A stretch of DNA of 64,000 bases from Amycolatopsis sp. FBCC-B4732 (lineage in GTDB: Bacteria; Actinomycetota; Actinomycetes; Mycobacteriales; Pseudonocardiaceae). Location: NCBI RefSeq assembly GCF_023008405.1, contig NZ_CP095376.1, forward strand, positions 3,682,001 to 3,746,000. Direction: 5' to 3'. Shown here one piece after another: positions 16,529-25,781 of this stretch (positions are counted from its first letter, which is position 1; the number at the start of each line of letters is the position of its first letter). The notes under the pieces were generated by a model. It was not told the origin of the DNA. It was given only the letters and a program-made list of their open reading frames with translations, and did no database searches. A program made the translations under genes and the position numbers.

Positions 16529-17508
16529 GCGACAAGGGCGAGTACCAGCGGGACCTGAACTACCTCCCGGACCGCATCACCGCCGACGGCCGCGACGGCT
16601 GGCCGGTCGAACCCGGCCGCTACCGGCTGGTCGTGGCCCGTGCGTGCCCATGGGCGAACCGCGCGGTGATCGTCCGGCGGCTGCTGGGCCTGGAGCCGGT
16701 GCTTTCGATGGGCATCGCCGGGCCGGTGCACGACGAACGCAGCTGGAGCTTCGACCTCGACCCCGGTGGGCGCGACCCGGTGCTCGGCATCGAGCGCCTG
16801 CAGGAGGCGTTCTTCAAGCGCGACCCGCAGTACCCGCGCGGCATCACTGTGCCCGCGTTCGTCGACGTGCCCACCGGCCAGGTCGTCACCAACGACTTCG
16901 CGCAGATGACCCTCGACATGTCGACCGAGTGGACGGCGTACCACCGCGACGGCGCGCCCGAGCTGTACCCCGAGAAGCTGCGCGACGAGATCGACGACGT
17001 CGCGCAGAAGGTGTTCACCGACGTCAACAACGCGGTGTACCAGTGCGGGTTCGCCCGGTCACAGGAGGCGTACGAGCACTCCTACCGCAAGCTGTTCGCC
17101 CGGCTGGACTGGCTGTCGGAGCGGCTCGCGGGGCAGCGGTACCTGGTCGGCGACACGATCACCGAAGCCGACGTCCGCCTGTTCACCACGCTCGTCCGGT
17201 TCGACGCGGTCTACCACGGCCACTTCAAGTGCAACCGGCAGAAGCTGACCGAGCTGCCGGTGCTGTGGGCCTACACGCGCGACCTGTTCCAGACGCCCGG
17301 GTTCGGCGACACGATCGACTTCCCGCAGATCAAGGAGCACTACTACGTGGTGCACGAGAACGTGAACCCGACCGGGATCGTCCCGCTCGGCCCGGACACC
17401 TCGGGCTGGCTGACCCCGCACGACCGCGAGCAGCTCGGCGGCCGCCCGTTCGGCGACGGCACCCCGCCGGGCCCGCCGCCCGCCGACGAGCGGGTGCCCG
17501 AGCTGTAG
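16525..17508 (+). CDS. ECM4/YqjG-type thiol transferase (glutathionyl-hydroquinone reductase family)
   Basis: 327 residues. The catalytic cysteine sits in ARACPWANRAVIVRRLLGLE; a thioredoxin-like domain with ITVPAFVDVPTGQVVTNDF follows and then an all-helical GST C-terminal domain with YQCGFARSQEAYE and GQRYLVGDTITEADVRLFTT. In glutathione users this family reduces glutathionyl-hydroquinones. Actinomycetes rely on mycothiol, so the true thiol here is likely different (inference). It is translationally coupled to the MarR gene, which suggests induction by quinones or aromatic compounds. Confidence 0.9.
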   Translation: MSDKGEYQRDLNYLPDRITADGRDGWPVEPGRYRLVVARACPWANRAVIVRRLLGLEPVLSMGIAGPVHDERSWSFDLDPGGRDPVLGIERLQEAFFKRDPQYPRGITVPAFVDVPTGQVVTNDFAQMTLDMSTEWTAYHRDGAPELYPEKLRDEIDDVAQKVFTDVNNAVYQCGFARSQEAYEHSYRKLFARLDWLSERLAGQRYLVGDTITEADVRLFTTLVRFDAVYHGHFKCNRQKLTELPVLWAYTRDLFQTPGFGDTIDFPQIKEHYYVVHENVNPTGIVPLGPDTSGWLTPHDREQLGGRPFGDGTPPGPPPADERVPEL

Positions 17509-17530
17509 TTCCCGGGCTACGGTGATCGCC

Positions 17531-18289
17531 ATGGAACGCCTGCGCGATCGCCGGATCCTGGTCACCGGCGCCGGTTCCGGCATCGGCCGGGCCACCACCG
17601 TCCGCCTGGTGGCCGAGGGGGCGCGGGTCGTGGCCACCGACGTCAAGGGCCTCGAAGACCTGCCCGCGCTCGAGACGCTGACGATGGACGTCGCCGACGA
17701 AGCCGCGGTGACCGCCGGAGTGGCCGCGGCGACCGAGGTCCTGGGCGGCCTCGACGTCCTGGTCAACGCGGCGGGCATCCTGCTGGCGTCGCACACGCAC
17801 GAGACGTCGCTGGAGCTGTGGAACCGGGTGCTGGCGGTCAACCTGACCGGCACGTTCCTGGTGACGCGCACGGCCCTGCCGGCACTGCTGGCCGCCGAGA
17901 AGGGCGTGGTGGTCAACTTCAGCTCGACGTCGGCTTCGTTCGCCCACCCGTACATGGCGGCGTACAGCGCGAGCAAGGGCGGGATCCAGGCGTTCACGCA
18001 TTCCCTGGCCCTGGAGTACGGCAAGCAGGGCCTGCGCGCGGTGAGCATCGCCCCGGGCAGCGTGAAGAGCGGCATCACGGACTCGGCGGCGAGCTGGCTG
18101 CCCCAGGACATCGACTTCACGCTGTTCGGCCGGCTGCTGCCGATCCTGCCGACGGGTCTGACGACGGAGGTCGGCAACGCGGTGGCCCGCCCGGAGGCGG
18201 TGGCGGGAGTGGTGGCGATGCTGGCTTCGGACGACGGCGAGTTCATCACGGGCACGGAGATCCGTGTGGACGGCGGAACCCACACCTAG
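17531..18289 (+). CDS. Short-chain dehydrogenase/reductase
   Basis: 252 residues, classical SDR: cofactor motif TGAGSGIGRAT near residue 12, NAAGIL near 80, catalytic Ser in NFSSTSASFA and YSASKGG with the Tyr-x3-Lys pair, and a C-terminal GTEIRVDGGTHT. The Asp of VVATDVKGLE points to NAD rather than NADP. ATG 17531 was chosen because TACGGT ends 7 nt upstream, as in other leaderless genes here. The substrate is not predictable. Confidence 0.93.
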   Translation: MERLRDRRILVTGAGSGIGRATTVRLVAEGARVVATDVKGLEDLPALETLTMDVADEAAVTAGVAAATEVLGGLDVLVNAAGILLASHTHETSLELWNRVLAVNLTGTFLVTRTALPALLAAEKGVVVNFSSTSASFAHPYMAAYSASKGGIQAFTHSLALEYGKQGLRAVSIAPGSVKSGITDSAASWLPQDIDFTLFGRLLPILPTGLTTEVGNAVARPEAVAGVVAMLASDDGEFITGTEIRVDGGTHT

Positions 18290-18300
18290 ACCGCCGGGGC

Positions 18301-18655
18301 TCATCTCCTGTCCCCGCCTGGGGCGTGTCTGGCAAAGCCCTGGTCCGGGAACTCACGGCCCGCGGATCACCCTCGATGAACAGGCCTTGTCGCCGCGAGC
18401 ACGGTCGGGCCGGGCTCGCCCGCGGCCAAGCCGAGCGACGCGCAGATACCGCATGAGATGCGGGAACATCGGTGCGTCCCCTGCCTGGCCGCCGCGGGAG
18501 CGGCCGATCGCGTGGTCAGGCGGCTCGGTGCGCAGATCCGTGTAGTTCGACCCAGCCTCCTGTGAGGCGCGTGATGTTCGTGGCGTGCTGATGCGCCCGC
18601 GCGATCGTCGAATCGACCGACAGCATCCCAGCGACCAGCAGACACTTTGTCGGCC
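18301..18655 (-). pseudogene. Degraded IS5-family transposase fragment
   Basis: On the minus strand two frames hold transposase pieces: [20 protein letters not shown], then after a frameshift DHAIGRSRGG joined directly to a piece like GQAGDAPMFPHLMRYLRVAR and RPDRARGDKACSSR, ending in a stop. In intact IS5-type proteins these blocks are separated by a KIH-type catalytic stretch, so there is an internal deletion as well as frameshifts. No start codon or terminal inverted repeats are evident. It fills the gap between the SDR and WYL genes. Confidence 0.8.
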
Positions 18656-18659
18656 CCGT

Positions 18660-19592
18660 CTAGGTGGCGGCTGCGTACCTCGCCGAAAGCGCCCGGAGGC
18701 GCTCCGCCAGCTCAGGGGGTGACTCCACCTCGAACGGCACGTCCACCATCCCCACCACGAACGCCACGACGTCCCACGATTCCGAGGCCAGCTCCCACCG
18801 GCACGTCCGCTCGTCGATCGGCGTCAGCTCCCCCTCCACCCGCCCCGCCAGCTCCGACGCCGGCGCGTGGACCTTCAGCCGCGCGCGCAACGGCCACATC
18901 TCCCGGCCCATCGTGCGCTTCAGGTACGCCGTCAGGTCGCCGTCCGGCGGTTCGCGGTGGCCGAAGCGAGGTCCGTTGGGCGTGCGAAGGGCCAGCCGGT
19001 CCGTGCGGAACGTCCGCCAGTCCGCGCGGTCGGTGTCCCAGCCGACCAGGTACCAGCGGCGGCCCCACGAGACCAGGCGGTGCGGCTCCACCGAGCGGCG
19101 GGACTCGCGGCCGTCGTGGCTCACGTAGTCGAAGCGCAGCGTCTCCGCCGCTCGGATCGCCGACGAGACCGCCGTCAGGACCTCCGCCGCCACCACCGGG
19201 CCGCGGGCCGGGAGGGCCAGCACGCTCGCTTCCAGTGCGGCCACGCGGTGGCGCAGCCGGGACGGCAGGACCTGCTCGACCTTCGTCAGCGCCCGCAGCG
19301 ACGCCTCCTCCAGCCCCGAGACGCCGCCCGCGTGCAGGCCGACCACCACCGCGACCGCTTCGTCGTCGTCGAGCAGCAGGGGTGGCAGTTCCGCGCCGGC
19401 GCCCAGGCGGTAGCCGCCGATCGGGCCCAGCGCCGCGTGGACCGGGTAGCCCAGTTCGCGCAGGCGGCCGACGTCACGGCGGATCGTCCGGGTCGTCACG
19501 CCGAGGCGTTCGGCCAGGTCGGTGCCGGACCAGTCGCGGTGCATCTGGAGCAGCGACAGCAACCGCAGCAGGCGGCCGGGGGTTTCGCGCAT
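18660..19592 (-). CDS. WYL-domain transcriptional regulator (YafY/DeoR-like HTH)
   Basis: 310 residues. An N-terminal winged helix ([20 protein letters not shown]) is followed by the linker [19 protein letters not shown] and a central WYL domain with the motif [21 protein letters not shown]-terminal WCX extension closes the protein. WYL domains sense nucleic-acid or small-molecule ligands. It is divergent from the epoxide hydrolase gene 62 bp away, so that gene is its probable target. Confidence 0.9.
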   Translation of the reverse strand: MRETPGRLLRLLSLLQMHRDWSGTDLAERLGVTTRTIRRDVGRLRELGYPVHAALGPIGGYRLGAGAELPPLLLDDDEAVAVVVGLHAGGVSGLEEASLRALTKVEQVLPSRLRHRVAALEASVLALPARGPVVAAEVLTAVSSAIRAAETLRFDYVSHDGRESRRSVEPHRLVSWGRRWYLVGWDTDRADWRTFRTDRLALRTPNGPRFGHREPPDGDLTAYLKRTMGREMWPLRARLKVHAPASELAGRVEGELTPIDERTCRWELASESWDVVAFVVGMVDVPFEVESPPELAERLRALSARYAAAT

Positions 19593-19654
19593 GGTGCGGA
19601 GTCTGCCCGATGATGAGGACCGTTCCTGTCCTACACGGACGAGAAGGTGCGCTC

Positions 19655-20797
19655 ATGGATCCCTTCCGCATCGACGTCCCGCAGGCCGGCCTCGACGAGC
19701 TGCACCACCGCCTCGCCCGCACCCGCTGGCCGGGCGAGCTGCCCGGCGCCGGCTGGGGGTACGGCGTCAGCGAACCCCACCTGCGCGAGCTCGCCGAGTA
19801 CTGGCGCACCGGCTTCGACTGGCGGGCGCAGGAAGCGCAGCTCAACGCGTTCCCGCAGTTCACGACCACGATCGACGGCCAGCGCGTGCACTTCCTCCAC
19901 GTCCGCTCGCCCGAGCCCGGCGCGAAGCCGCTGATCATGACCCACGGCTGGCCGAGCACCGTCGCGGACTTCCTCGACGTCCTCGGTCCGCTCACCGACC
20001 CGCGGGCCCACGGTGGCGACCCGGCGGACGCGTTCCACGTCGTCGCGCCTTCGGTCCCCGGTTTCGCGTTCTCCGGCCCGACCGGCGAGCCGGGCTGGAA
20101 CACGCGCCGGACGGCGCGGGCGTGGGCCGAGCTGATGCGGCGGCTGGGCTACGAGCGCTACGGCGCCCAGGGCGGTGACTTCGGCAGCATCGTCTCGCCC
20201 GAGCTGGGCCGGGTCGCGCCGGAGTCGGTGATCGGGGTGCACGTCAACGCCGTCGCGAACGCCGGGGTGCCGACCGCGCCGGGCGACCTCGAGCGACTGT
20301 CCGAAGAGGACCGGAAGCGGGCGCGGGAGAACGAAGCCTGGTGGTACGCCCACTCGGGGTACGCCACGCAGATGGCCACCCGCCCGCAGACGCTGGCCTA
20401 CGCGCTGAACGACTCCCCCGCCGGGCAGCTCGCGTGGAACCTGGAGTGGTTCGTGGACTGGGACCCGGCCGCCACGCGGCAGGCGCCGGTCTCCCGGGAC
20501 GCGATCCTGACCGACGTGACGATCTTCTGGCTCACCGGCACCGCGGGCTCGGCGGCGCGCCTCTACCTGGAGGCGGCCCAGGACGGCTGGGGCGAGCGCC
20601 CGCCACCGTCCGGCGTCCCGACGGCGGTCGCGAACTTCCGCGGCGACCACGCGCTGCGGGGCCTGGCCGAGCTGTCCAACACGGTGACGCGGTGGACGGA
20701 GTACGACGACGGCGGGCACTTCGCGTCCCTGCAGGCGCCGGACGTGCTGGTGCGCGACATCCGGGAGTTCTTCCGCGACCTCGACCTCCGGTCCTGA
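19655..20797 (+). CDS. Epoxide hydrolase, microsomal/EHN type
   Basis: 380 residues. The N-terminal EHN region is visible ([20 protein letters not shown], then [20 protein letters not shown]), followed by an alpha/beta-hydrolase core. The oxyanion motif is HGWPST, the nucleophile elbow GGDFGS carries the catalytic Asp, and the C-terminal catalytic His is in [13 protein letters not shown]. These enzymes open epoxides to diols. The ATG has GAAGG upstream. Divergence from the WYL regulator suggests inducible expression. Confidence 0.93.
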   Translation: MDPFRIDVPQAGLDELHHRLARTRWPGELPGAGWGYGVSEPHLRELAEYWRTGFDWRAQEAQLNAFPQFTTTIDGQRVHFLHVRSPEPGAKPLIMTHGWPSTVADFLDVLGPLTDPRAHGGDPADAFHVVAPSVPGFAFSGPTGEPGWNTRRTARAWAELMRRLGYERYGAQGGDFGSIVSPELGRVAPESVIGVHVNAVANAGVPTAPGDLERLSEEDRKRARENEAWWYAHSGYATQMATRPQTLAYALNDSPAGQLAWNLEWFVDWDPAATRQAPVSRDAILTDVTIFWLTGTAGSAARLYLEAAQDGWGERPPPSGVPTAVANFRGDHALRGLAELSNTVTRWTEYDDGGHFASLQAPDVLVRDIREFFRDLDLRS

Positions 20798-20812
20798 CGG
20801 TCGAGGGCCCGC

Positions 20813-22030
20813 TCAGCCGGCCAGGGGCGCCTTCCGCTCCTGGCCGGCCATCACCCTGGCGTTCAGCACCACCGCGCCCAGCAACGGGAGCAGCCCGGCC
20901 AGCGTCCACGTGAGGCTGGTGGCTTCCGCGAACCACCCGATGAGCGCCGGGCCGATCAGGCCGCCCGCGTAGGTGAACGTGGTGAACCGGGACAGGAACG
21001 TCGCCGCCCCGGCGCCCGCGCCGCCGGCGTGGCCGACCGCGCTGAAGATCAGGGGCAGCAGGACCGAGCCGCCGAGCCCCAGCAGCGCGAACCCCGCGAT
21101 GCCGGCCACCCACGACGGGCTCAGCACGACGACGGCGAGCCCGACCGCCGCGATGACGCCGCCGACGCGGAACAGCGCCGGTGCCCCGTGGCGTTCGGTC
21201 AGCCGGTCGCCGACGAGCCGGCCGGCGGCTTGGCAGGCGGAGAACGCCGTGAAGCCCAGCGCCGCCGCGGCGAGGGTGGCGCCGCGGGCGTCGTGCAGGA
21301 AGACGCCGCTCCAGCTGATCACCATGGCTTCGAGGATCATCGCGGTGAACCCCATCGCCCCGAACACGCACACCCGCCGGGTCCAGCCGGATCGCCAGCT
21401 CGCCCGCTTTGTGCCGCCACCACCGGTCTCCTCGACGCGGTCGGCCGACGCCGGCAGCAGTCCGGCCGTGGCCGCCAGGCCGGCGACGACGAGCACGGCG
21501 CCGACCCACAGGTAGTGCTCGGCCGCCGAGCTGCCCGCCCGGGTGAACCCGGCACCCACCAGCGACGCGGCGACGGCGCTGATGCTCCAGGCCGCGTGGC
21601 AGCTGCTCATCACCGACCGGCCGCTCTCCCGTTCCACCACGACCGCGTGCGCGTTCATGGCGACGTCGAGCGTGCCGTGCATCATGCCGAGCAGCAGCAC
21701 CGCGCCGCCGAGCTGGACGGCGTCGCCCGCGAGACCGATCCCGGCCAGCAGGAACGGCGACACGACCACGGCCAGCCGGATCACGCGGGCGCTGCCGAAC
21801 CGGCCCACCAGCGGGCCGGCGAACTGCATGGTGAGCAGCGCCGCCAGGCCGAACAACGTCAGGATGGCGCCGAGCGTGCCGTCACTGAGCCCGAGGTCGA
21901 GCTTCAGCGACGGCACGCGGCTGACGAAGGTGGAGAACACCGTGCCGTTGACGAAGAACACGGCGAGCGCGGCCCACCGCGCCCGCGCCACGGCGACGGT
22001 GCCGCTCCGCTCGGCGACCTGCTCAGTCAT
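20813..22030 (-). CDS. MFS transporter
   Basis: 405 residues, 10-12 predicted membrane segments. MFS cues: VFFVNGTVFSTFVSRVPSLKLDLGLSDG in two blocks at the N-terminus, the loop GPLVGRFGSARVIRL, and MMHGTLDVAMNAHAVVVE. The latter resembles the sugar/fucose-permease-like branch with conserved NxHAVxVE. The start overlaps the stop of the upstream glycosyltransferase gene by 8 nt, so the two are one operon. The substrate is unknown and export of a glycosylated product is only a guess. Confidence 0.9.
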   Translation of the reverse strand: MTEQVAERSGTVAVARARWAALAVFFVNGTVFSTFVSRVPSLKLDLGLSDGTLGAILTLFGLAALLTMQFAGPLVGRFGSARVIRLAVVVSPFLLAGIGLAGDAVQLGGAVLLLGMMHGTLDVAMNAHAVVVERESGRSVMSSCHAAWSISAVAASLVGAGFTRAGSSAAEHYLWVGAVLVVAGLAATAGLLPASADRVEETGGGGTKRASWRSGWTRRVCVFGAMGFTAMILEAMVISWSGVFLHDARGATLAAAALGFTAFSACQAAGRLVGDRLTERHGAPALFRVGGVIAAVGLAVVVLSPSWVAGIAGFALLGLGGSVLLPLIFSAVGHAGGAGAGAATFLSRFTTFTYAGGLIGPALIGWFAEATSLTWTLAGLLPLLGAVVLNARVMAGQERKAPLAG

Positions 22031-23264
22031 GCTCGGCGCCGAAGCCGGCCGGGACGACGACTTCCCGCCCGACACGGCGGGCTTCGGTCAGCAGCTCGTC
22101 CTGCCAGCGCTCCCAGAGGCCGGCGAACCGGGACGTGACGATCACCGTGTCCACGGACTGGTCGGCCAGCGGCGTGCGCAGGCCCATGGTGTGGTGCCCG
22201 ACGTGCCCGCCCGCCGCGGCCGCCCGCGCCACCAGTCCGGCGTCGAAGTCCAGCAGGATCGCGGGCGGGACGGCCGCCGGGATTTCCCCGCCGGAGCCGA
22301 GGATCGCGATCTTCGCGCCCGCGGGGACGCGCCGCACGGCCTCGGTCAGCTCGGCCGCCACGTCCGTGTCGCGCGCCTGCTCCTGCCACGCAAGCAGGGC
22401 GCGGTAGTCCTCTTCGTAGCTCCAGAAGAGGTGCCGGATGGCCAGCGCCAGGCCGATCTCGATGGCGGGCTCGCGGTGCTTGGCCAGGAAGTGGAGCATA
22501 TTCCGGGCGAGCTGCTCCCACAGGTCGAACTGCTCCCGGTCGTGCGGCAGGTCGACCACCCAGGCGTCCTCGGCGACGGTGAACCGCACGCCGTGGCGGG
22601 ACAGCCGGAACGCGAGCTCGGTGTCCTCCGCGCCCCAGCCGTGGAACTCCTCGTCGAAGCCCCCGACGGCCCAGAAGTCGTCCGTGCGGACCGAGCAGTT
22701 GATGGTGAAGAAGAGCCGCCAGGGCAGGTGGTCCAGACCGGAGACGATGTCGGCCAGGTACGGGTGCCGGACGTCCTGGAACTCCGGGTCGTGGGCGTGG
22801 CGCGCGACCGTCTCTTCCGGACCCACCTGCGCCACGACGCCGGTGATCCAGGACATGTCCTTTTCCGGCTTGTACCCGTAGGCGTAGCCGATGACCGCCC
22901 GGCGCTCGGTTTCGTCGGCGTGGGCCGCGAGGTGGCGGAGCAGGAAGTCGGTGCCGAACAGCGGCCCGGTGTCCAGGAAGACCAACAGCGGTGCGGCCGC
23001 CGATCGCGCCCCGGCGTTGCGCGCGGCGCCGGCGCGGAACCCGAGGTCCTCCTGGAAGTGGTACTTCACCCGCAGCCGGTCCGCGAAGGATTCGACGACT
23101 TCCTTCGTGGCGTCGGAGGAACCGTCGTCCGCGACGATCACCTCGAACTCACCGAGCGGGAGCTGCTGGCGCGTCAGGTGCTCGAGGGTGGTACGCAGCA
23201 TCTCGCACCGGTTGTACGTGGGTATGACCACGGACACCCGCGGGCGATCCCCGTCCGAACTCAT
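22023..23264 (-). CDS. Family 2 glycosyltransferase with galactosyltransferase-like C-terminal region
   Basis: 413 residues, cytoplasmic. The GT-A fold begins VSVVIPTYNRCEMLRTTLEH with VIVADDGSSDAT near residue 45 and RAGAARNAGARSAAAPLLVF. The expected DxD metal motif is FLDTG here. GGFDEEFHGWGAEDTELAFR is the Glyco_transf_7C acceptor motif. The last 150 residues are less conserved and contain a Rossmann-like stretch (AKIAILGSGGEIPAA). ATG 23264 was chosen because GAGAGG lies 9 nt upstream; GTG 23270 is possible. Coupled to the MFS gene downstream. Confidence 0.85.
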   Translation of the reverse strand: MSSDGDRPRVSVVIPTYNRCEMLRTTLEHLTRQQLPLGEFEVIVADDGSSDATKEVVESFADRLRVKYHFQEDLGFRAGAARNAGARSAAAPLLVFLDTGPLFGTDFLLRHLAAHADETERRAVIGYAYGYKPEKDMSWITGVVAQVGPEETVARHAHDPEFQDVRHPYLADIVSGLDHLPWRLFFTINCSVRTDDFWAVGGFDEEFHGWGAEDTELAFRLSRHGVRFTVAEDAWVVDLPHDREQFDLWEQLARNMLHFLAKHREPAIEIGLALAIRHLFWSYEEDYRALLAWQEQARDTDVAAELTEAVRRVPAGAKIAILGSGGEIPAAVPPAILLDFDAGLVARAAAAGGHVGHHTMGLRTPLADQSVDTVIVTSRFAGLWERWQDELLTEARRVGREVVVPAGFGAEHD

Positions 23265-23420
23265 GGTCACGAACCTCTCAGTAGGGTCGAGCGAACATCA
23301 CGGGGTACACGATTACCGGTCACCCCCGGCTCCTCCCCCGGACGGGCGATCCCTGATGGCGAGAGTGGCACTGCCGACCCGGGCGAGCGTCTTCAGGAAT
23401 GCGCTTTCGCACTCTTGACG

Positions 23421-23915
23421 CTACGGGAGCGCGCGGGTCAGCCAGACCACCGTTCCACTGTCCTCAGTGGACACGTGGTGCCGCTCGAACCCGAGCTTGT
23501 CCAGCACGCGCAACGGCGGGGCGTTCCCCTCGCCCACGGTCGCCCAGAGCCGGTTCCGCCCGGTCGCCGCCGCGGCTTCGAGCACCGCGGCGGCCGCCTC
23601 GGTCGCGTAGCCGCGCCCGTGCGCGCGGCGGAACAGCTCGTACGCGATTTCCGGCTCCTCGAGGGTGGAACGGCCGGTGATCAGCCCGCAGTAGCCGATG
23701 AAGTCGCCTTCGAGGCGACGCCGGATGGGCAGCAACGCGATCCCGGCCGGCTCCGCCAGCTTCGTGACGAGTACGCGGATGTCCTCGATCGCGGGCGTCC
23801 CCCTGCCGCGTTCGGCGTGCAGGGCGCGGAGGTCTTCGGCGTCCGAACCGGTCCACGGCCGCAGGAGCAGCCGCTCCGTCTCCAGGTGGGACGGCATCGG
23901 CTCGTACGTGACCAC
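23421..23915 (-). CDS. GNAT-family N-acetyltransferase (RimJ/RimL-like)
   Basis: 164 residues. The opening TERLLLRPWTGSDAEDLRAL and the acetyl-CoA region AYELFRRAHGRGYATEAAAA (motif RxxxGxA) are typical of acetyltransferases that modify protein N-termini or small amines. A later GEGNAPPLRVLDKLGF is also characteristic. It starts at GTG, overlapping or abutting the TetR stop upstream with one base between, so it is co-translated with that regulator. Confidence 0.88.
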   Translation of the reverse strand: MVTYEPMPSHLETERLLLRPWTGSDAEDLRALHAERGRGTPAIEDIRVLVTKLAEPAGIALLPIRRRLEGDFIGYCGLITGRSTLEEPEIAYELFRRAHGRGYATEAAAAVLEAAAATGRNRLWATVGEGNAPPLRVLDKLGFERHHVSTEDSGTVVWLTRALP

Positions 23916-23916
23916 G

Positions 23917-24516
23917 TCAGATTTCGCGGCGGCGCCGCCGGTCGACCGCGCCGTCCAGGAGCGGGCGCAGTTCTTCGACCACCGTTTCCAGGGGCGCGAC
24001 GTCGCGATGGGCGCGGGCCAGGACGATCGCGCCCTCCAGGGTGCTGATCATCAGGACCGCCAGGGACGCGCTGCGGGCCGGCGGGACGCCCAGCTGCTCG
24101 AGGGCCGTGGCGACCGGGCGTTGCCAGCCGTCGAACGCCTTGCCCACCGCGTCGCGCAGGGCGTCGCTGGTGGCCGCCGTGTCGGCGACCGTCGCGACCA
24201 GGGGGCAGCCCGCGTCGAAGCCGTCGCCGGTGAACTGGTCGCGCCACTGGCCCGCCATCGCCGCGAAGAGCTTGCCGGGGGTCGGGTCCTCGATCTTGGT
24301 GACCAGGCGCGCCACTCGCCGGGCGGCGTAGTCGCCCGCCCACGCGACGGCTTCGCCGATCAGCTGGTCCTTACCGCCCGGGAAGTAGTGCTGCAGGGAC
24401 CCCCGCGGGGCTTCGGCGTGGACGGCCACGTCCCGCATGCCGGTCGCCCCGACACCGTGGATCCGCACCAGGTGCGCGGCGCTGAGCACCATCCGCTCGC
24501 GCGGCGTCCTCGTCAT
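23917..24516 (-). CDS. TetR-family regulator
   Basis: 199 residues. The helix-turn-helix is RERMVLSAAHLVRIHGVGAT with EAPRGSLQHYFPGGKDQLI. The C-terminal domain resembles the LmrA/YxaF-type TetR branch. An inverted repeat, ATGAC-N4-GTCAT, lies 14-29 bp before its start, and two longer versions lie in front of the upstream acetyltransferase gene, so autoregulation and control of the neighbour are likely. Confidence 0.9.
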   Translation of the reverse strand: MTRTPRERMVLSAAHLVRIHGVGATGMRDVAVHAEAPRGSLQHYFPGGKDQLIGEAVAWAGDYAARRVARLVTKIEDPTPGKLFAAMAGQWRDQFTGDGFDAGCPLVATVADTAATSDALRDAVGKAFDGWQRPVATALEQLGVPPARSASLAVLMISTLEGAIVLARAHRDVAPLETVVEELRPLLDGAVDRRRRREI

Positions 24517-25027
24517 CGGCTGCCTCCTTCATGACGTCCGTCATGGTAGCCCAGGCGGGCACGACGAGCGTGAAGTCGCGCTCGCCCCGCTCGTACGTGG
24601 GCACCGGCCGGAAGCCCTGGCGCAGCAGCAGCGCTTCGGCACCGGCGTTCCCGGCCCGGACGGTGGCCCGGACGGTCCACCCCGGCCAGCGCCCGGCCGT
24701 CCACAGCCACCGGCTCAGCGCGGTGCCGATCCCCTGCCGCTGCCAGGCGTCGGCGACCAGGATGCCGATTTCGCCGTCGCCCGGGGTTTCCGAGACGAAG
24801 TTGAGCAGGCCGACGGGGGTGCCGGCCCGGAACGCGAGGAGCGCGACGCCGTCGGGCGGTCCCGCGAGCAGGAAGCGCTGGTAGCGCCGGAAGACCTCGG
24901 CCGGCTCGGCGGGGCCGCCCATGCCGAAGCGGCGCCGGAGACCGGCGGGCGAGCAGGCCGCGACCAGCGCGCCGACGCACTCGCGATCGGCCTCGCCCGC
25001 TTCGCGGATCTCTATGACGGTGGTCAT
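24371..25027 (-). CDS. GNAT-family N-acetyltransferase with out-of-frame tail over TetR start
   Basis: 218 residues from ATG 25027. The acetyltransferase domain occupies about residues 1-160 with the acetyl-CoA loop GILVADAWQRQGIGTALSRWL and NAGAEALLLRQGF. The remaining 58 residues are Arg/Ala/Gly-rich and overlap the first 146 nt of the TetR gene in another frame; they look like a frame shadow, not a domain. Either the gene lost its original stop by a frameshift or the overlap is natural. The start codon lies inside an 18-bp inverted repeat, a strong hint of repression at this site. Confidence 0.8.
   Translation of the reverse strand: MTTVIEIREAGEADRECVGALVAACSPAGLRRRFGMGGPAEPAEVFRRYQRFLLAGPPDGVALLAFRAGTPVGLLNFVSETPGDGEIGILVADAWQRQGIGTALSRWLWTAGRWPGWTVRATVRAGNAGAEALLLRQGFRPVPTYERGERDFTLVVPAWATMTDVMKEAADDEDAARADGAQRRAPGADPRCRGDRHAGRGRPRRSPAGVPAALLPGR
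24530..24545. promoter_or_regulatory. Operator candidate upstream of TetR gene (CATGAC-N4-GTCATG)
   Basis: A 16-bp inverted repeat with 6-bp arms, 14 bp before the TetR start. It shares the TGAC-N4-GTCA core with the two sites near 25.0 kb. Confidence 0.6.
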
Positions 25028-25079
25028 AGTGCCATGAGAGCACACCGCGGCCGCCGACACACTATGACCGGTGTCATAG
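25012..25079. promoter_or_regulatory. Tandem operators CTATGAC-N4-GTCATAG before the acetyltransferase gene
   Basis: Two perfect inverted repeats with 7-bp arms: 25012-25029, covering the acetyltransferase start codon, and 25062-25079. Their centres are 50 bp apart, about five helical turns, so dimers would sit on the same DNA face. The related site at 24530-24545 precedes the TetR gene, which makes that TetR protein the best candidate ligand. Confidence 0.7.
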
Positions 25080-25163
25080 CCCGGCCTGGACCGCGCGGTT
25101 CACCGGAACGGCCCCCGGGTACGTTGCCGTGGCCGCGCTCCCCCACCGCGAAAGGCGCCTTCG

Positions 25164-25763
25164 ATGCAGCTCTACGCCGAACGGCCGATCCGCCGCACCG
25201 CCCAGCTCGTCAGCGACCTGCTCGCCCTGCTGCTCGTCGTAATCGCGGTGTGGCTGGCGACTTCGGTGTACGACCAGGTGATGAAGCTGCGCGCCCCGGG
25301 CGACGGCCTCGTGAACGCGGGCACGGGCCTACGCGGCACGTTCGACGGCGCCGCGAACTCCGCCGGCGGCATCCCCCTGGTCGGTGACGCGCTGGCGAAC
25401 GCACTGTACGGCGGCTCGAACGTCGGCAACCAGCTCGCCGACGCGGGCCGCTGGCAGATCGAAGGCGTGGCGGACCTGGCGTGGTGGCTGGCCGCGATCA
25501 TCGTCGTGCTGCCGGTGCTGACGCTCCTCGTGACCTGGCTCCCGCTGCGCTGGCACTTCGCCCGCCGCGCGACGGCCGCCGCGCAGCTGCGGGCGCTCGG
25601 GGACGAAGGACTCGACCTGCTCGCCCTGCGGGCGCTGGTGACGCAACCGTTGCGGCGCCTGGCTTCCGGGACCGCGCCGGCCACCGGCTGGCGGGAGCGG
25701 GACCGCGATGTCATCGAGGAACTCGCCGGCCGCGAACTGGCCCGGCACGGCCTCGCTCCCTGA
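25164..25763 (+). CDS. Two-helix membrane protein of unknown function
   Basis: 199 residues. Hydrophobic segments at about residues 18-37 (LLALLLVVIAVWLATSVY) and 108-128 (WLAAIIVVLPVLTLLVTW) flank an extracytoplasmic, Gly/Asn-rich loop of about 70 residues. A charged helical C-terminus follows. I do not recognise a family with an assigned function. Similar two-helix proteins are common in actinomycetes. Confidence 0.8.
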   Translation: MQLYAERPIRRTAQLVSDLLALLLVVIAVWLATSVYDQVMKLRAPGDGLVNAGTGLRGTFDGAANSAGGIPLVGDALANALYGGSNVGNQLADAGRWQIEGVADLAWWLAAIIVVLPVLTLLVTWLPLRWHFARRATAAAQLRALGDEGLDLLALRALVTQPLRRLASGTAPATGWRERDRDVIEELAGRELARHGLAP

Positions 25764-25781
25764 GGCCGGGCCGGGGCCGGG

